Assembly (NCBI GenBank): GCA_028287745.1
Contig: JAQBPB010000013.1
Span: 18,395-82,394 of the forward strand
Length of the DNA stretch: 64,000 bases
Origin: Chloroflexota bacterium
GTDB lineage: Bacteria; Chloroflexota; Chloroflexia; Chloroheliales; Chloroheliaceae
Reading direction: 5' to 3'
A program made the position numbers and the translations under genes. Positions 43,099 through 51,240 of this stretch are shown here, piece after piece (positions within the stretch are counted from its first letter, which is position 1; each line of letters starts with the position of its first letter). The notes beneath the pieces are model-generated. The model was not told where the DNA came from, did no database searches, and was given only the letters and a program-made list of their open reading frames with translations.

Positions 43099-43446
43099 TA
43101 AAACATCCACACTTTCCTGTTGTATCCGGTCTTTTACTTTACCGTAATTTTGGAGTAGGGTTAATTTTTGCCAATCCAAAGTAATTGGGTTTATCGAGGG
43201 TATTGGCCCAATGGACGGTATTTTAGTGTGGAAAGTGTTATATTGCAAATTCTTACGCCTGACAAACCTAAATCAACTTTATCCAGGAGTCATAAGCAGT
43301 TTTCAACGGTAATTGTACTGACCCGGCTATACCACCGGGTTTTCTTACCTACAAACATAATACGTAATCCAGGTGAGTTTGGATTGGCAAATAAACAGCC
43401 GCTATCCCATTCCAGCCGGGATTAAATTCTTTTTAAATCAAAGGAA
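43099..43446. other. Gap upstream of the ECF sigma gene
   Basis: About 350 bases. The part next to the sigma gene is an open but unlikely N-terminal extension (43099-43248). The rest must hold the sigma promoter. No terminator is evident after the HlyD-like gene. Confidence 0.4.
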
Positions 43447-44460
43447 TTAACGAGGAAGGGTAATCCGGCTGCCCTCGTTAAGGCCGCCAATTATTTCGGT
43501 CTGGTCGGGGTTGGTCAGGCCGGTTTCGACCGGGACTTTTTCAGTAGTGTTATCCGGCTGGATTAGATTAACATATTTGCGCAGGCCAATACTTTCAAGT
43601 GCCCGGTTGGGTACCAGCAAAACATTATTCCGGGAGAGGCTGGTAATAACCAGATTGGCCGCCATGCCGGGCCTGAAATAGAGGTCAGTGGGCCGGGTAA
43701 AACTGACTATCGCCGGGTAGACCGTACTTCCGGTCCGCTGGGCGGGGTTGGGCGACACCAGCGATATTTGACCTTCAAAGTTCTTGCCGGGAAAGGCATC
43801 CAGGTTAAATGACACGGCCTGGCCTACCGCGACATTTGCCACGTCCAGTTCATCTATATCGGCCCGAACCTGCAGGCGGGTTAAATCGCCAAAGTTAATA
43901 ACCGCCTGGCCGGGATTGACATAATCGCCTTCATTTATATCTATCGAAAGAATGGTGCCTTCAAAGGGAGCGTACAGGCGGGCGTTTTCCAGGGCGGTGC
44001 GGGCCTGGGTCAGTTGAGCGTCAGCCAGTTCCGATTGGCGGGCCAGCGAATATAGTTCCGAGGGGGAGGCGGGCGCTGCGTTAGGGTTGCTCTGGGCTTT
44101 TTCAACCTGGGCGCTCAGATTGAACCGGGCGATTTCTCGTTGAGATTGAGCCTGGGACAATTGCCTTTCTAATTGGGTCGTATCCAGTTCCATGAGCAGG
44201 GTTCCGGAAGGCACAAAATCACCCGGCTTGACCAGGGTCCGGCGAAGGATATCTCCAGCTCGGAAACTTAATTTCAACTGGCGGACCGCTTCTATTTTCC
44301 CGGTCGTGCGGACCACGGCACTTATACTGCCGCGTTGGACCTGGTAAGTTGTGCCGGTGGCGGTCTGGCTGCCGCCTATAAAAAAGCTTGCCAAAAGGAC
44401 CAGACCGGCCACAACCACAATTATTAATCCTGATATTCCAAATCGCCGCAATTTTAACAT
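43447..44460 (-). CDS. HlyD/MacA-type membrane-fusion protein
   Basis: 337 residues. An N-terminal membrane anchor (about 9-28, ISGLIIVVVAGLVLLASFF) is followed by the lipoyl/barrel-sandwich halves (VRTTGKIEAVRQLKLSF and ENARLYAPFEGTILSIDINEGDYVNPGQ), a short coiled-coil hairpin (about 95-160), a beta-barrel domain and a membrane-proximal domain (VPVETGLTNPDQTEIIGGL). These proteins normally link an inner-membrane ABC or RND pump to an outer-membrane channel. No pump or channel gene is adjacent. It is the last gene of a TlpA-DUF2085-GT4-HlyD operon, 14 bases after the GT4 gene. Confidence 0.9.
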   Translation of the reverse strand: MLKLRRFGISGLIIVVVAGLVLLASFFIGGSQTATGTTYQVQRGSISAVVRTTGKIEAVRQLKLSFRAGDILRRTLVKPGDFVPSGTLLMELDTTQLERQLSQAQSQREIARFNLSAQVEKAQSNPNAAPASPSELYSLARQSELADAQLTQARTALENARLYAPFEGTILSIDINEGDYVNPGQAVINFGDLTRLQVRADIDELDVANVAVGQAVSFNLDAFPGKNFEGQISLVSPNPAQRTGSTVYPAIVSFTRPTDLYFRPGMAANLVITSLSRNNVLLVPNRALESIGLRKYVNLIQPDNTTEKVPVETGLTNPDQTEIIGGLNEGSRITLPR

Positions 44461-44474
44461 TTTATCCGATACTT

Positions 44475-45812
44475 CTAGCTATCACCCAGGATTTGCCGGT
44501 AGACCGAGTATACTTTACCGAAAACAACCTGCCAGGTATATTGCTCTAGCACCTTTGCCCGCCCGGCTTGCCCAAACCGGGCGGCCAGTTCAGGTTGGCC
44601 CAGGAGGGTTTTAATTTTGCTAGCCAGGTCTTCTATCGAGCCGAACTCTACCAGCAAACCGTCCTGCTCGTCGCTTATAACGGCCGGTACACCCCCGGCC
44701 CTGGCCCCGATGACCGGCTTGCCGCACAGCCAGGCTTCCATATAAACAATGCCAAAGCTGTCGGTGCGGGAGGGCATAACAAACAGGTCGCCCGCCGCGA
44801 AAAGGTTGCGCTTTTCTTCCGGTGAAATAAACCCCAGGAACCGGATACGCTGCCTGTCCTGACCGGGCAATTCATCAAAGAAACGCTGGAAATGGGTCAT
44901 TACCGGCCCGGCAATCACCAGGGTTGCTTCAAAACCTTCTTTCCAGAGCCGCTGCATGGCCTGGACGGTATGGTGGGTCCCTTTGTCAAAAGCGGCGGTC
45001 CCCTGGAAAAAGACCATTGGGCCTTCAATCCGGTGTTTCTCCCGGAAGGCCCGGCCATCGCCGCCTTCAATTTCGCTCGGGTTGATACCAACCCCGACCA
45101 CGTGCATTTTTGCACCTGGGACGCCTTTTTCTAAAAGGAAATCTCTTTCAAGGGTGGTCATTGTAAAGACCGCGTCAGCCTGCTTCATCCAGGCCAATTG
45201 ATGGCGCATGGTGTAGAACCGCCGGACCGCCGGGTTGGCTGGCTCGCCCAGGTGGACAAATGGGGTTAGCACAAAGGCGGCGTCATGCTTGCGGGAATAA
45301 TCAAAGGCCGCCCGTATCAGGCTGTCGAGCGGGGCATTGGCGGCATGGACCAGGTCAAAGGTGGTTTCCCTTCGCTTTAGTTCCCGGCCCAGAGCGGGTA
45401 CCAGCGGAGTCAGGCGGCAGAGTTGGTTCAAGGCCGGTATTGCCAGACCATCCGGTACATGCGATTCGCTGAGAATCGAAAGGACCCGGCGCATGCCCGG
45501 ATAGAACAGGGGTGAGACCAGCGGAACCCGCCGTACCGGAAAGCGCCGGATTTCCACGCCATTTAACCGTCCGGTGGTTTCCTGAATAGTCCGCCGCCTG
45601 GCACTCCAGAAATGTTCGAGGTCCCAGGCGTTGGTGGTATAGACGGAAACGGCGGAGGCCGGTTCCGCCGCCGCCAATTTCTCGGCCAATTGCTGCATAT
45701 AATATTCGGACCCGCCTATATAAGGGTAATAACGCGGATTAATATGCAGGTAGTTCCGGCCTGGTCTGGCCGGGGTTTCGGGTGTGTATGGTGGTAATTG
45801 GGTAACAGTCAT
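44475..45812 (-). CDS. Glycosyltransferase family 4
   Basis: 445 residues. After a Pro/Thr-rich start, the GT-B acceptor half has HINPRYYPYIGGSEYYMQQL, the typical glycine loop of GT4. The donor half (about 255 on) contains GPMVFFQGTAAFDKGTHHTVQAM, the EX7E motif in TDSFGIVYMEAWLCGKPVIG, and a GGVPAVISDEQDGLLVEFG segment. A long acceptor-domain insert (about 90-160) is present. It is placed between the DUF2085 and HlyD-like genes with gaps of 9 and 14 bases, so co-transcribed. Substrates unknown; an envelope glycan is likely. Confidence 0.92.
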   Translation of the reverse strand: MTVTQLPPYTPETPARPGRNYLHINPRYYPYIGGSEYYMQQLAEKLAAAEPASAVSVYTTNAWDLEHFWSARRRTIQETTGRLNGVEIRRFPVRRVPLVSPLFYPGMRRVLSILSESHVPDGLAIPALNQLCRLTPLVPALGRELKRRETTFDLVHAANAPLDSLIRAAFDYSRKHDAAFVLTPFVHLGEPANPAVRRFYTMRHQLAWMKQADAVFTMTTLERDFLLEKGVPGAKMHVVGVGINPSEIEGGDGRAFREKHRIEGPMVFFQGTAAFDKGTHHTVQAMQRLWKEGFEATLVIAGPVMTHFQRFFDELPGQDRQRIRFLGFISPEEKRNLFAAGDLFVMPSRTDSFGIVYMEAWLCGKPVIGARAGGVPAVISDEQDGLLVEFGSIEDLASKIKTLLGQPELAARFGQAGRAKVLEQYTWQVVFGKVYSVYRQILGDS

Positions 45813-45821
45813 GAGGTTTTT

Positions 45822-46475
45822 TTAAGAAAGCAATGCTTGTTCACGGGTAGCCCAGCGTTGAAGGGCCCGCATTTTATTTTCGACCAGCGGATAGAGCGTC
45901 CAGCAAGCCCCGATAGCAAACCACCCACCCGTGATAAAGCGCAGTTCCCAGCTAGACTCGCGCCACCCAAAAAGTTGAGTGAAGCTGTCCAGGGCAATCG
46001 GCGGGCAGAAAACCAGGCAAAATTGCCATGTTTTCAGCGGCCGGAGCCGGTCCCTTAAAAAGTAAAAGACCAACCCGGCCAGGAAAAGGCCGCCGTAGAT
46101 AGCCATACAGCGCTGGCAAATGCACATCGGCCGGTCACCGATATAAAAAGAATGCTGGGGGTTCTGGACACAGACATAGTGGAACAGACTGTAGAGCAGA
46201 TTGCCGGGAGCGTCCCACCCGGCCAGGATTAGCAGAGGCGCTCCGAAAGCCGCCGCCAGGCAAAGGCCATTGGTAATGGTTGCAATTGCCAGCCAGTGGG
46301 TGGACATGAAATAGCCAAAGCCAAAAAAACTTTGCATGAACCGGCGCGAAAAATTCTGGCGCCAGGGACTAATACCCTGCACCTCATAAGCTAACTTCAG
46401 GGGGTCGGGTTTCCCCTGGTTCAGGCCGGGTTCTTCACCGGCCGCCTGGTCTTTTAGCATAAAGGCAAGAGTCAA
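45822..46475 (-). CDS. DUF2085 membrane protein
   Basis: 217 residues, TTG start (46475) 4 bases after the TlpA stop; an in-frame ATG at 46460 is the alternative. The DUF2085 signature is clear: FHYVCVQNPQHSFYIGDRPM then CICQRCMAIYGGLF, with a Cys/His set that could bind metal or form disulfides. About four transmembrane helices (near 63-85, 127-145, 153-172 and 180-200) are visible. LDSFTQLFGWRESSWELR is also conserved in the family. Function unknown; pairing with a thioredoxin-like protein fits a redox-active Cys role. Confidence 0.85.
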   Translation of the reverse strand: MTLAFMLKDQAAGEEPGLNQGKPDPLKLAYEVQGISPWRQNFSRRFMQSFFGFGYFMSTHWLAIATITNGLCLAAAFGAPLLILAGWDAPGNLLYSLFHYVCVQNPQHSFYIGDRPMCICQRCMAIYGGLFLAGLVFYFLRDRLRPLKTWQFCLVFCPPIALDSFTQLFGWRESSWELRFITGGWFAIGACWTLYPLVENKMRALQRWATREQALLS

Positions 46476-46479
46476 CTTT

Positions 46480-47163
46480 TTAGAGCTTGGGCGCGACCGC
46501 CGGTTTAGCGGGTTGTTTTAATACTTCCTGCATTTTAACGGCCAGGTCGGCGTCGGAGGTAATCGGGCCAATATGGAACTGGCCTATTTTACCGTCCTTA
46601 TCAATCCAATACGTTTCAGGGTATCCGGTAACCCGGTAGCCGCCCGGTACATCACCGGTAGAATCTACCAGCACCGGCATTGTCAGGTTATTGTTTTTGA
46701 AGTAACTCTTGGCGGCGTCGGCGCTGTCCCGCACGTTTACGGCTAAAAAGACCACGTCCTGGTTTTTGTACTGCAAATAGGCCCGTTGGAGAATTGGCAT
46801 TTCATCCTGGCAGGGTCCACACCATGTAGCCCAGAAATTTACCAGGACGGTTTTGCCGCGCAATTTACTGAGCTGGACCGGTTCGCCGCCTAGTTGGGCC
46901 AGCCGGAAGTCAGGAGCCGTATCACCAATCCTTAAACGTTCCGCCGGTGGTTTATCCAGCAGGCCGGAAGGCCCGGTGACCCCCGTGACGGCTACCGTAT
47001 CCGGCCCTTTTAATGCCGCAGTGAGCATTATGAAGCACAATCCGATAAATAATAACCCAAAAATGCTGCCTACGGCGAACCGGGCTATTTTAGCGGCAGT
47101 CGTATCAGGCCGGGGCGAGGGTTTCCCTGCTGGGTCGATTGGTTTATTGCTTGCCATTACCAT
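46480..47163 (-). CDS. TlpA/ResA-like membrane thioredoxin
   Basis: 227 residues. One N-terminal membrane anchor (about 28-52) puts the thioredoxin domain outside. APDFRLAQLGGEPVQLSKLRGKTVLVNFWATWCGPC holds the redox pair Cys115/Cys118 (WCGPC), and the cis-Pro is in VTGYPETYWID. This is the redoxin/AhpC-TSA type, which reduces disulfides in cytochrome c maturation or other extracytoplasmic proteins. No cytochrome assembly genes are near. First gene of the operon with DUF2085, GT4 and HlyD. The likely start is the ATG at 47163 or 47157; neither has a strong ribosome site. Confidence 0.92.
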   Translation of the reverse strand: MVMASNKPIDPAGKPSPRPDTTAAKIARFAVGSIFGLLFIGLCFIMLTAALKGPDTVAVTGVTGPSGLLDKPPAERLRIGDTAPDFRLAQLGGEPVQLSKLRGKTVLVNFWATWCGPCQDEMPILQRAYLQYKNQDVVFLAVNVRDSADAAKSYFKNNNLTMPVLVDSTGDVPGGYRVTGYPETYWIDKDGKIGQFHIGPITSDADLAVKMQEVLKQPAKPAVAPKL

Positions 47164-47219
47164 TTTTAATATTTTTCGCCAGTAAAAATTTAATAATTAA
47201 GGTGGTTAGAAGAATAACG

Positions 47220-47255
47220 CTCATAGCAAGCAAAGTTAACTTTGCTTGCTATGAG
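47220..47255. repeat. Perfect 36-bp palindrome
   Basis: Left arm 47220-47237 (CTCATAGCAAGCAAAGTT) is the exact reverse complement of the right arm 47238-47255, with no spacer. It lies 57 bases upstream of the TlpA start and about 290 bases upstream of the AraC-family start, inside a divergent promoter region. It has no T-run typical of a terminator. It could be an operator, a cruciform or the remnant of a repeat element. Confidence 0.6.
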
Positions 47256-47362
47256 TTTAACACTTAGAATCAGGCTGCGCAATATGAGCGCATTAGAAGG
47301 CTATTAAAGTGATTTGCGGCGGTTTGCGGTAAAAATATGTAACAGTAAAAGCGAATTTTGGA

Positions 47363-47390
47363 TTACAATTTTTAATTGATCCGTTATAAT
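47363..47390 (+). promoter_or_regulatory. Candidate promoter of the AraC-family gene
   Basis: TTACAA (47363-47368), 16-base spacer, TATAAT (47385-47390), about 157 bases before the ATG at 47547. The -10 is consensus, the -35 weak. Confidence 0.45.
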
Positions 47391-47546
47391 GTGGAAACAA
47401 ATTCGTAAATGCCGTAGAATTACATTGACAATCCCTTAATATAATGCTTTTGCTAAAATACGCTTTTCCTGAGGCAGGTTCCGGTTGATATTTTGCACCG
47501 TTGCAATAAACCAAACTAATTCTTGTATATCTGGAAAGTACTTATA

Positions 47547-48422
47547 ATGCCTACAAAATACCCTTATCGTTTGACCCATCAGGGCTTTATGCAAATGGAA
47601 AACTGCCTTATTTACCGGCAATCAATTTCCGTGAACCATAAAATGCACTGGCATGAATTCTATGAAATAACTTTTGTTATGGCCGGGAATGGGTCGCAGA
47701 TACTTAACGGTAAGCAAGAGTACTTAATACCGGGCACCATCTTTTTCCTGACACCTACCGACTTTCACCAGGTTTCACCCGACCCAGGAAGTACCCTGGA
47801 AATTTTTAACGTGATGTTTACCGAAGAAATGTTTACCGAAGATCTGCGCCAGCTCCTGTTTAAAGATAACCTATCCTATATGACTGTGCTGGAAGGCACC
47901 CAGTTTAATACGGTGGAAGAAGAGTTTAATATTATCAACAATGAGCTTGGTAAAAAGAAACCCGGCCATGAAATAGTGGTAAAAGGCGCCCTGGAGCATA
48001 TCGCGGTAGAATTGGTTAGAAGCTGCCTTGAAAACACAACCCCGGCCGGTGTGACCCTGCCAAATTTACAATTCCCCTCTATTCAACGTGCCCTGACCTA
48101 TATCCATAATTATTTCAGAAAGCCGCTTACCCTGGAAGAAGCGGCCGAGCAAGCCCAACTGGCCCCCAATTATTTCAGTGAATGTTTCCACAAAGCCACC
48201 GGGGTAAGTTTCCAGGGCTATTTGCAGAACCTGCGCATGAAGTTTGCCGCCGCCATGTTAATTTCTTCCGACCTGCCAGTTACTGATATTTGCTATGCTT
48301 CCGGGTATAACACCCTTTCCCATTTTACGCGGGCTTTCAAACACAGGTACGGCCAATCCCCTACGTCTTACCGCCATATCAAGCAGTTGACTGATGTTGA
48401 AGTAAACAAAGACGTTAATTAA
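47547..48422 (+). CDS. AraC-family transcriptional regulator
   Basis: 291 residues from the ATG at 47547, where GGAAAG lies 8 bases upstream; a longer frame starts at a TTG with no site. The N-terminal cupin sensing domain (about 5-150) has HWHEFYEITFVMAGNGSQILNG and IPGTIFFLTPTDFHQVSP. The C-terminal AraC double helix-turn-helix (about 185-285) has LTLEEAAEQAQLAPNYFSECFHKATGVSF and VTDICYASGYNTLSHFTRAFKHRYGQSPTSYR. Such regulators sense sugars or sugar-like ligands. It is convergent with the dioxygenase at the end of the sugar ABC operon, making it the best candidate local regulator. Confidence 0.93.
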   Translation: MPTKYPYRLTHQGFMQMENCLIYRQSISVNHKMHWHEFYEITFVMAGNGSQILNGKQEYLIPGTIFFLTPTDFHQVSPDPGSTLEIFNVMFTEEMFTEDLRQLLFKDNLSYMTVLEGTQFNTVEEEFNIINNELGKKKPGHEIVVKGALEHIAVELVRSCLENTTPAGVTLPNLQFPSIQRALTYIHNYFRKPLTLEEAAEQAQLAPNYFSECFHKATGVSFQGYLQNLRMKFAAAMLISSDLPVTDICYASGYNTLSHFTRAFKHRYGQSPTSYRHIKQLTDVEVNKDVN

Positions 48423-48455
48423 CCAGGCCGCCCTTAACCCCTGGCTTGCTTTGGC

Positions 48456-49217
48456 CTACCGCTGCAAAGCATCCGGGTTTATTCCACACAGCATTGTGCC
48501 CTGGCCCGGCGAAATATGCTGTTTGTCCAGCGGGTGGTTTTCCGGGGAACGCAATTGGAACAGGGCAACCCGGCGGTCCCGGTCACTGGTATTTGTATAC
48601 GAACCGTGGACCGTCAGGTAATTGAAGAAAACTACATCGCCAGACTGCGCTTCCACCGGAGCCGCTTTTTCTAAAGGCCAATCGTCCAGCGAAAGATACT
48701 GGCTGCCCGCCTGAACAGGCAGCGGCCCGGCCCGGTGGCTGCCAGGCACCACGCACAAACAACCGTTCCGGATAGTGGCCGGGTCTATATGGATTAACGC
48801 CGCCAGGATACGGTCATCTGAATGGGGGAAATAGGGATAATCCTGGTGCAGCGGAAAAGGCGAGCCGATGGCCGGGGGCTTGGCATGCAGCTTGGTATGG
48901 TGAAGCTGAACATTCGGCCCTAACAGTTCGGTGGCCACTTCCAACAGGCCGGGATGAAGCAGCATCCGGGTAAAAAGGGCCGAATGATTTTGCACGTTAT
49001 GGATGCTATCGACCCGTGTCATGGTCTGGGTCGCGTTTCCTATTCCGGCGCGCTCGCGCCACTCCCCCTGCCAGGTGGCCTCGGTTTTGCGTCCGGCCTG
49101 CCTTGCACGTACCAGAAGAGCCTCGGTTTCGCGCTGGATTTCCGCGACCTCGGCAGCATTGAACACACCCGGTACCAACAGGTAACCGTTTTTCTGGTAA
49201 AAGTCGGTATTAGGCAT
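48456..49217 (-). CDS. Phytanoyl-CoA dioxygenase-like Fe(II)/2OG oxygenase
   Basis: 253 residues; AAGGGG lies 8 bases before the ATG. Iron ligands are His124 and Asp126 (HQDYPYFP) and His204 (TVHGSYTN); Arg216 (DRDRRVALFQLR) would bind the 2-oxoglutarate carboxylate. These are the PhyH/EctD-type residues, so it should hydroxylate a small molecule using 2-oxoglutarate and oxygen. It begins 33 bases after the second permease gene and probably ends the ABC operon, an unusual partner for a sugar importer. The substrate could be an imported sugar derivative or a compatible solute. Confidence 0.9.
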   Translation of the reverse strand: MPNTDFYQKNGYLLVPGVFNAAEVAEIQRETEALLVRARQAGRKTEATWQGEWRERAGIGNATQTMTRVDSIHNVQNHSALFTRMLLHPGLLEVATELLGPNVQLHHTKLHAKPPAIGSPFPLHQDYPYFPHSDDRILAALIHIDPATIRNGCLCVVPGSHRAGPLPVQAGSQYLSLDDWPLEKAAPVEAQSGDVVFFNYLTVHGSYTNTSDRDRRVALFQLRSPENHPLDKQHISPGQGTMLCGINPDALQR

Positions 49218-49250
49218 ATCATTTCCCCTTTAAGGTCGCCGGTTATTGCC

Positions 49251-50177
49251 CTAGCGACCCCCCATACCGGTCAGCGTAACGCCTTCAATAAAGAACCGCT
49301 GGAAGAGTAAAAATACTATCAGCACCGGCATCATGACCACCAGGCTCCCGGCCATCAGCCAGGCCCAGTTAACGGACCCACCGGCTGCGAATTCAAACTG
49401 CCGCAAGCCAAGTTGCAGGGTGTAAAGTTCTTCGCTTTGCAGGTACAGCAGCGGCCCCATAAAATCTTCCCAGGCATTCTGAAAGATGAAAATTGCTATA
49501 GCCGCCAGGGCCGGTTTGGTCAGCGGCAGGACTATTTGCATCCAGATGCGTATTTCGTTGGCACCGTCAATTTTCGCGGCTTCGGAAAGCTCCATTGGGA
49601 TACCGCGCATAAACTGGCGTAGCAAGAAGATATAAAAGGCGCTGCCGGTAAAAGCCGGGATGGTCAGCGGCAGAAAAGTATTAACCCAGTTTTCCGACCC
49701 CTGGAAGCCAAAAGCGGGCAGCTTGGAGAATAATATGTACTGGGGTATTAAAACCACAATACCGGGCAGCATCATAGTAGCCAGCACCAGTGAAAAGACC
49801 ATGTCGCGACCAGGCCAGCGCAGCCGGGCAAAAGCATAAGCCACCAGGGCGGTGGAAATTATGCCGCCTACCACGTTAGTCAGGGTTATTATAATCGTGT
49901 TAATCCACCAGCGGCCCCACAGTTGATTAAAACTGAATGCTTCAGTATAATTTTCCCAGGCAAACCTCTCCGGTATCCACTTGCCATCTCCCGCCAGGCG
50001 CGCATCTTTCAGAGAAGTTGAGATCATCCACAGGAAGGGTACAATAAACAGGAAACTCATCAGGGCCAGGATCACCCAGGCTACAAGTCGCCAGATTGAA
50101 AACTTTCTTTTCCGGGTTTCTGTCCGGCGCCCTAATACAGTGTGGGACTCGTTTACTTCCTCAATTACAGTTGCCAT
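49251..50177 (-). CDS. Sugar ABC transporter permease (CUT1, MalG-like)
   Basis: 308 residues; AGGTG 8 bases before the ATG. About six transmembrane helices, the first at 32-54 (LVAWVILALMSFLFIVPFLWMI). The cytoplasmic EAA loop is ELSEAAKIDGANEIRIWMQIVLPLTKPALAA, which docks the ATPase. This is the shorter permease of a CUT1 oligosaccharide importer, the MalG side. It lies 11 bases after the MalF-like permease. No ATPase gene is in the operon; importers of this class often share one encoded elsewhere (MsmK-like). Confidence 0.94.
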   Translation of the reverse strand: MATVIEEVNESHTVLGRRTETRKRKFSIWRLVAWVILALMSFLFIVPFLWMISTSLKDARLAGDGKWIPERFAWENYTEAFSFNQLWGRWWINTIIITLTNVVGGIISTALVAYAFARLRWPGRDMVFSLVLATMMLPGIVVLIPQYILFSKLPAFGFQGSENWVNTFLPLTIPAFTGSAFYIFLLRQFMRGIPMELSEAAKIDGANEIRIWMQIVLPLTKPALAAIAIFIFQNAWEDFMGPLLYLQSEELYTLQLGLRQFEFAAGGSVNWAWLMAGSLVVMMPVLIVFLLFQRFFIEGVTLTGMGGR

Positions 50178-50188
50178 AGTTATTCACC

Positions 50189-51151
50189 TTACCGGCCTTC
50201 AGTTTCATAATGTACCCAGCGTTTAGCAAGCCAGAGCTGGAAGACAGTTATAAGCAGGATAATCCCGAACAAGACCCACGCCATAGCCGAGGCATAACCC
50301 ATTTGAAGGGTAGCTTGCCCGGTGCGTCCAAAGGCCCGGTTGTAGAGGTAAAGCACGTAAAATAGCAGCGAGCCATCAGGTCCGCCCACATTTGAGTCTT
50401 TGCCTGTGATAATAAAAGCTGTGGAAAAGATTTGAAAGGCACCTATAATACCGGTAATCACCTGGAAGAAAATAGTGGGCGATAACATTGGAAGGGTTAT
50501 ATTAACAACCTTCTGCCAGCTGCTGGCTCCATCAATTTCAGCCGCTTCATACAACGAGTTTGGCACACCTTTAAGGCCCGCCAGGTATATTAAAATATTG
50601 CCGCCAATCCACCACATGCCCATTATGACGATGCCGGGTTTTGTCCACATTGGATCATAAAACCAGCCGGGCCGGGCGCTTTCCGGGATACCTATAAGCC
50701 CAAGGAAATTGTTAAAAAGGCCGTCCGGGGCCAGGATCCACTTCCACAAAAAGATTGCGGCTACACCCGCGAGCACCTGGGGTAAATAGAATACGGTGCG
50801 GTAAAATTGCCCACCAGGTAAATCCATGTTTAACAGGAGCGCTATGCCGATGGAGGCGAGGGTTACAATTGGTATTTTAACTAGTACAATCCAGAAAGTA
50901 TTGCCCAGTGATTGATAAAATCTCTCATCATTAAACAGATTGGTATAGTTTTCTGTGCCAATCCAGACCGGGTCATTGGTAATACTATAATTAGTGAAAC
51001 TGGTGTAAGCAGAGAACAGCATCGGTCCGACCGTGAAAAGAGCGAAACCGATGATCCAGGGTGCCGCGAAGAGCCAGCCTGTGATAGCTTCCCGCGTGGC
51101 CGGTCGCCAGAAGTTCTTGTGCTCTGTGGGATGCTTAATTGCTTGAGCCAT
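50189..51151 (-). CDS. Sugar ABC transporter permease (CUT1, MalF-like)
   Basis: 320 residues; GGAAG lies 5-6 bases before the ATG. About six transmembrane segments, with helix 1 at 25-48 (ITGWLFAAPWIIGFALFTVGPMLFSAY). EAA loop: SLYEAAEIDGASSWQKVVNITLPMLSP. Typical CUT1 family partner of the MalG-like permease. The preceding gap (51152-51240) carries a perfect hairpin that may lower expression of the permeases relative to the binding protein. Confidence 0.94.
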   Translation of the reverse strand: MAQAIKHPTEHKNFWRPATREAITGWLFAAPWIIGFALFTVGPMLFSAYTSFTNYSITNDPVWIGTENYTNLFNDERFYQSLGNTFWIVLVKIPIVTLASIGIALLLNMDLPGGQFYRTVFYLPQVLAGVAAIFLWKWILAPDGLFNNFLGLIGIPESARPGWFYDPMWTKPGIVIMGMWWIGGNILIYLAGLKGVPNSLYEAAEIDGASSWQKVVNITLPMLSPTIFFQVITGIIGAFQIFSTAFIITGKDSNVGGPDGSLLFYVLYLYNRAFGRTGQATLQMGYASAMAWVLFGIILLITVFQLWLAKRWVHYETEGR

Positions 51152-51180
51152 CTCAACTTCCCTTCCGTAACTATAGGGAT

Positions 51181-51209
51181 AAGGTCTGGCTTTAGTAAAG
51201 CCAGACCTT
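51181..51209 (-). terminator. Intra-operon hairpin between binding protein and permeases
   Basis: Fourteen-base arms AAGGTCTGGCTTTA / TAAAGCCAGACCTT flank one central base. On the minus strand it lies 31 bases after the binding-protein stop and before the permease genes. No T-run, so it more likely stabilises the upstream mRNA or partly terminates, a common arrangement for making more binding protein than permease. Confidence 0.6.
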
Positions 51210-51240
51210 AAAGCTTGTTATTAACCCTTGTATTACCTAA

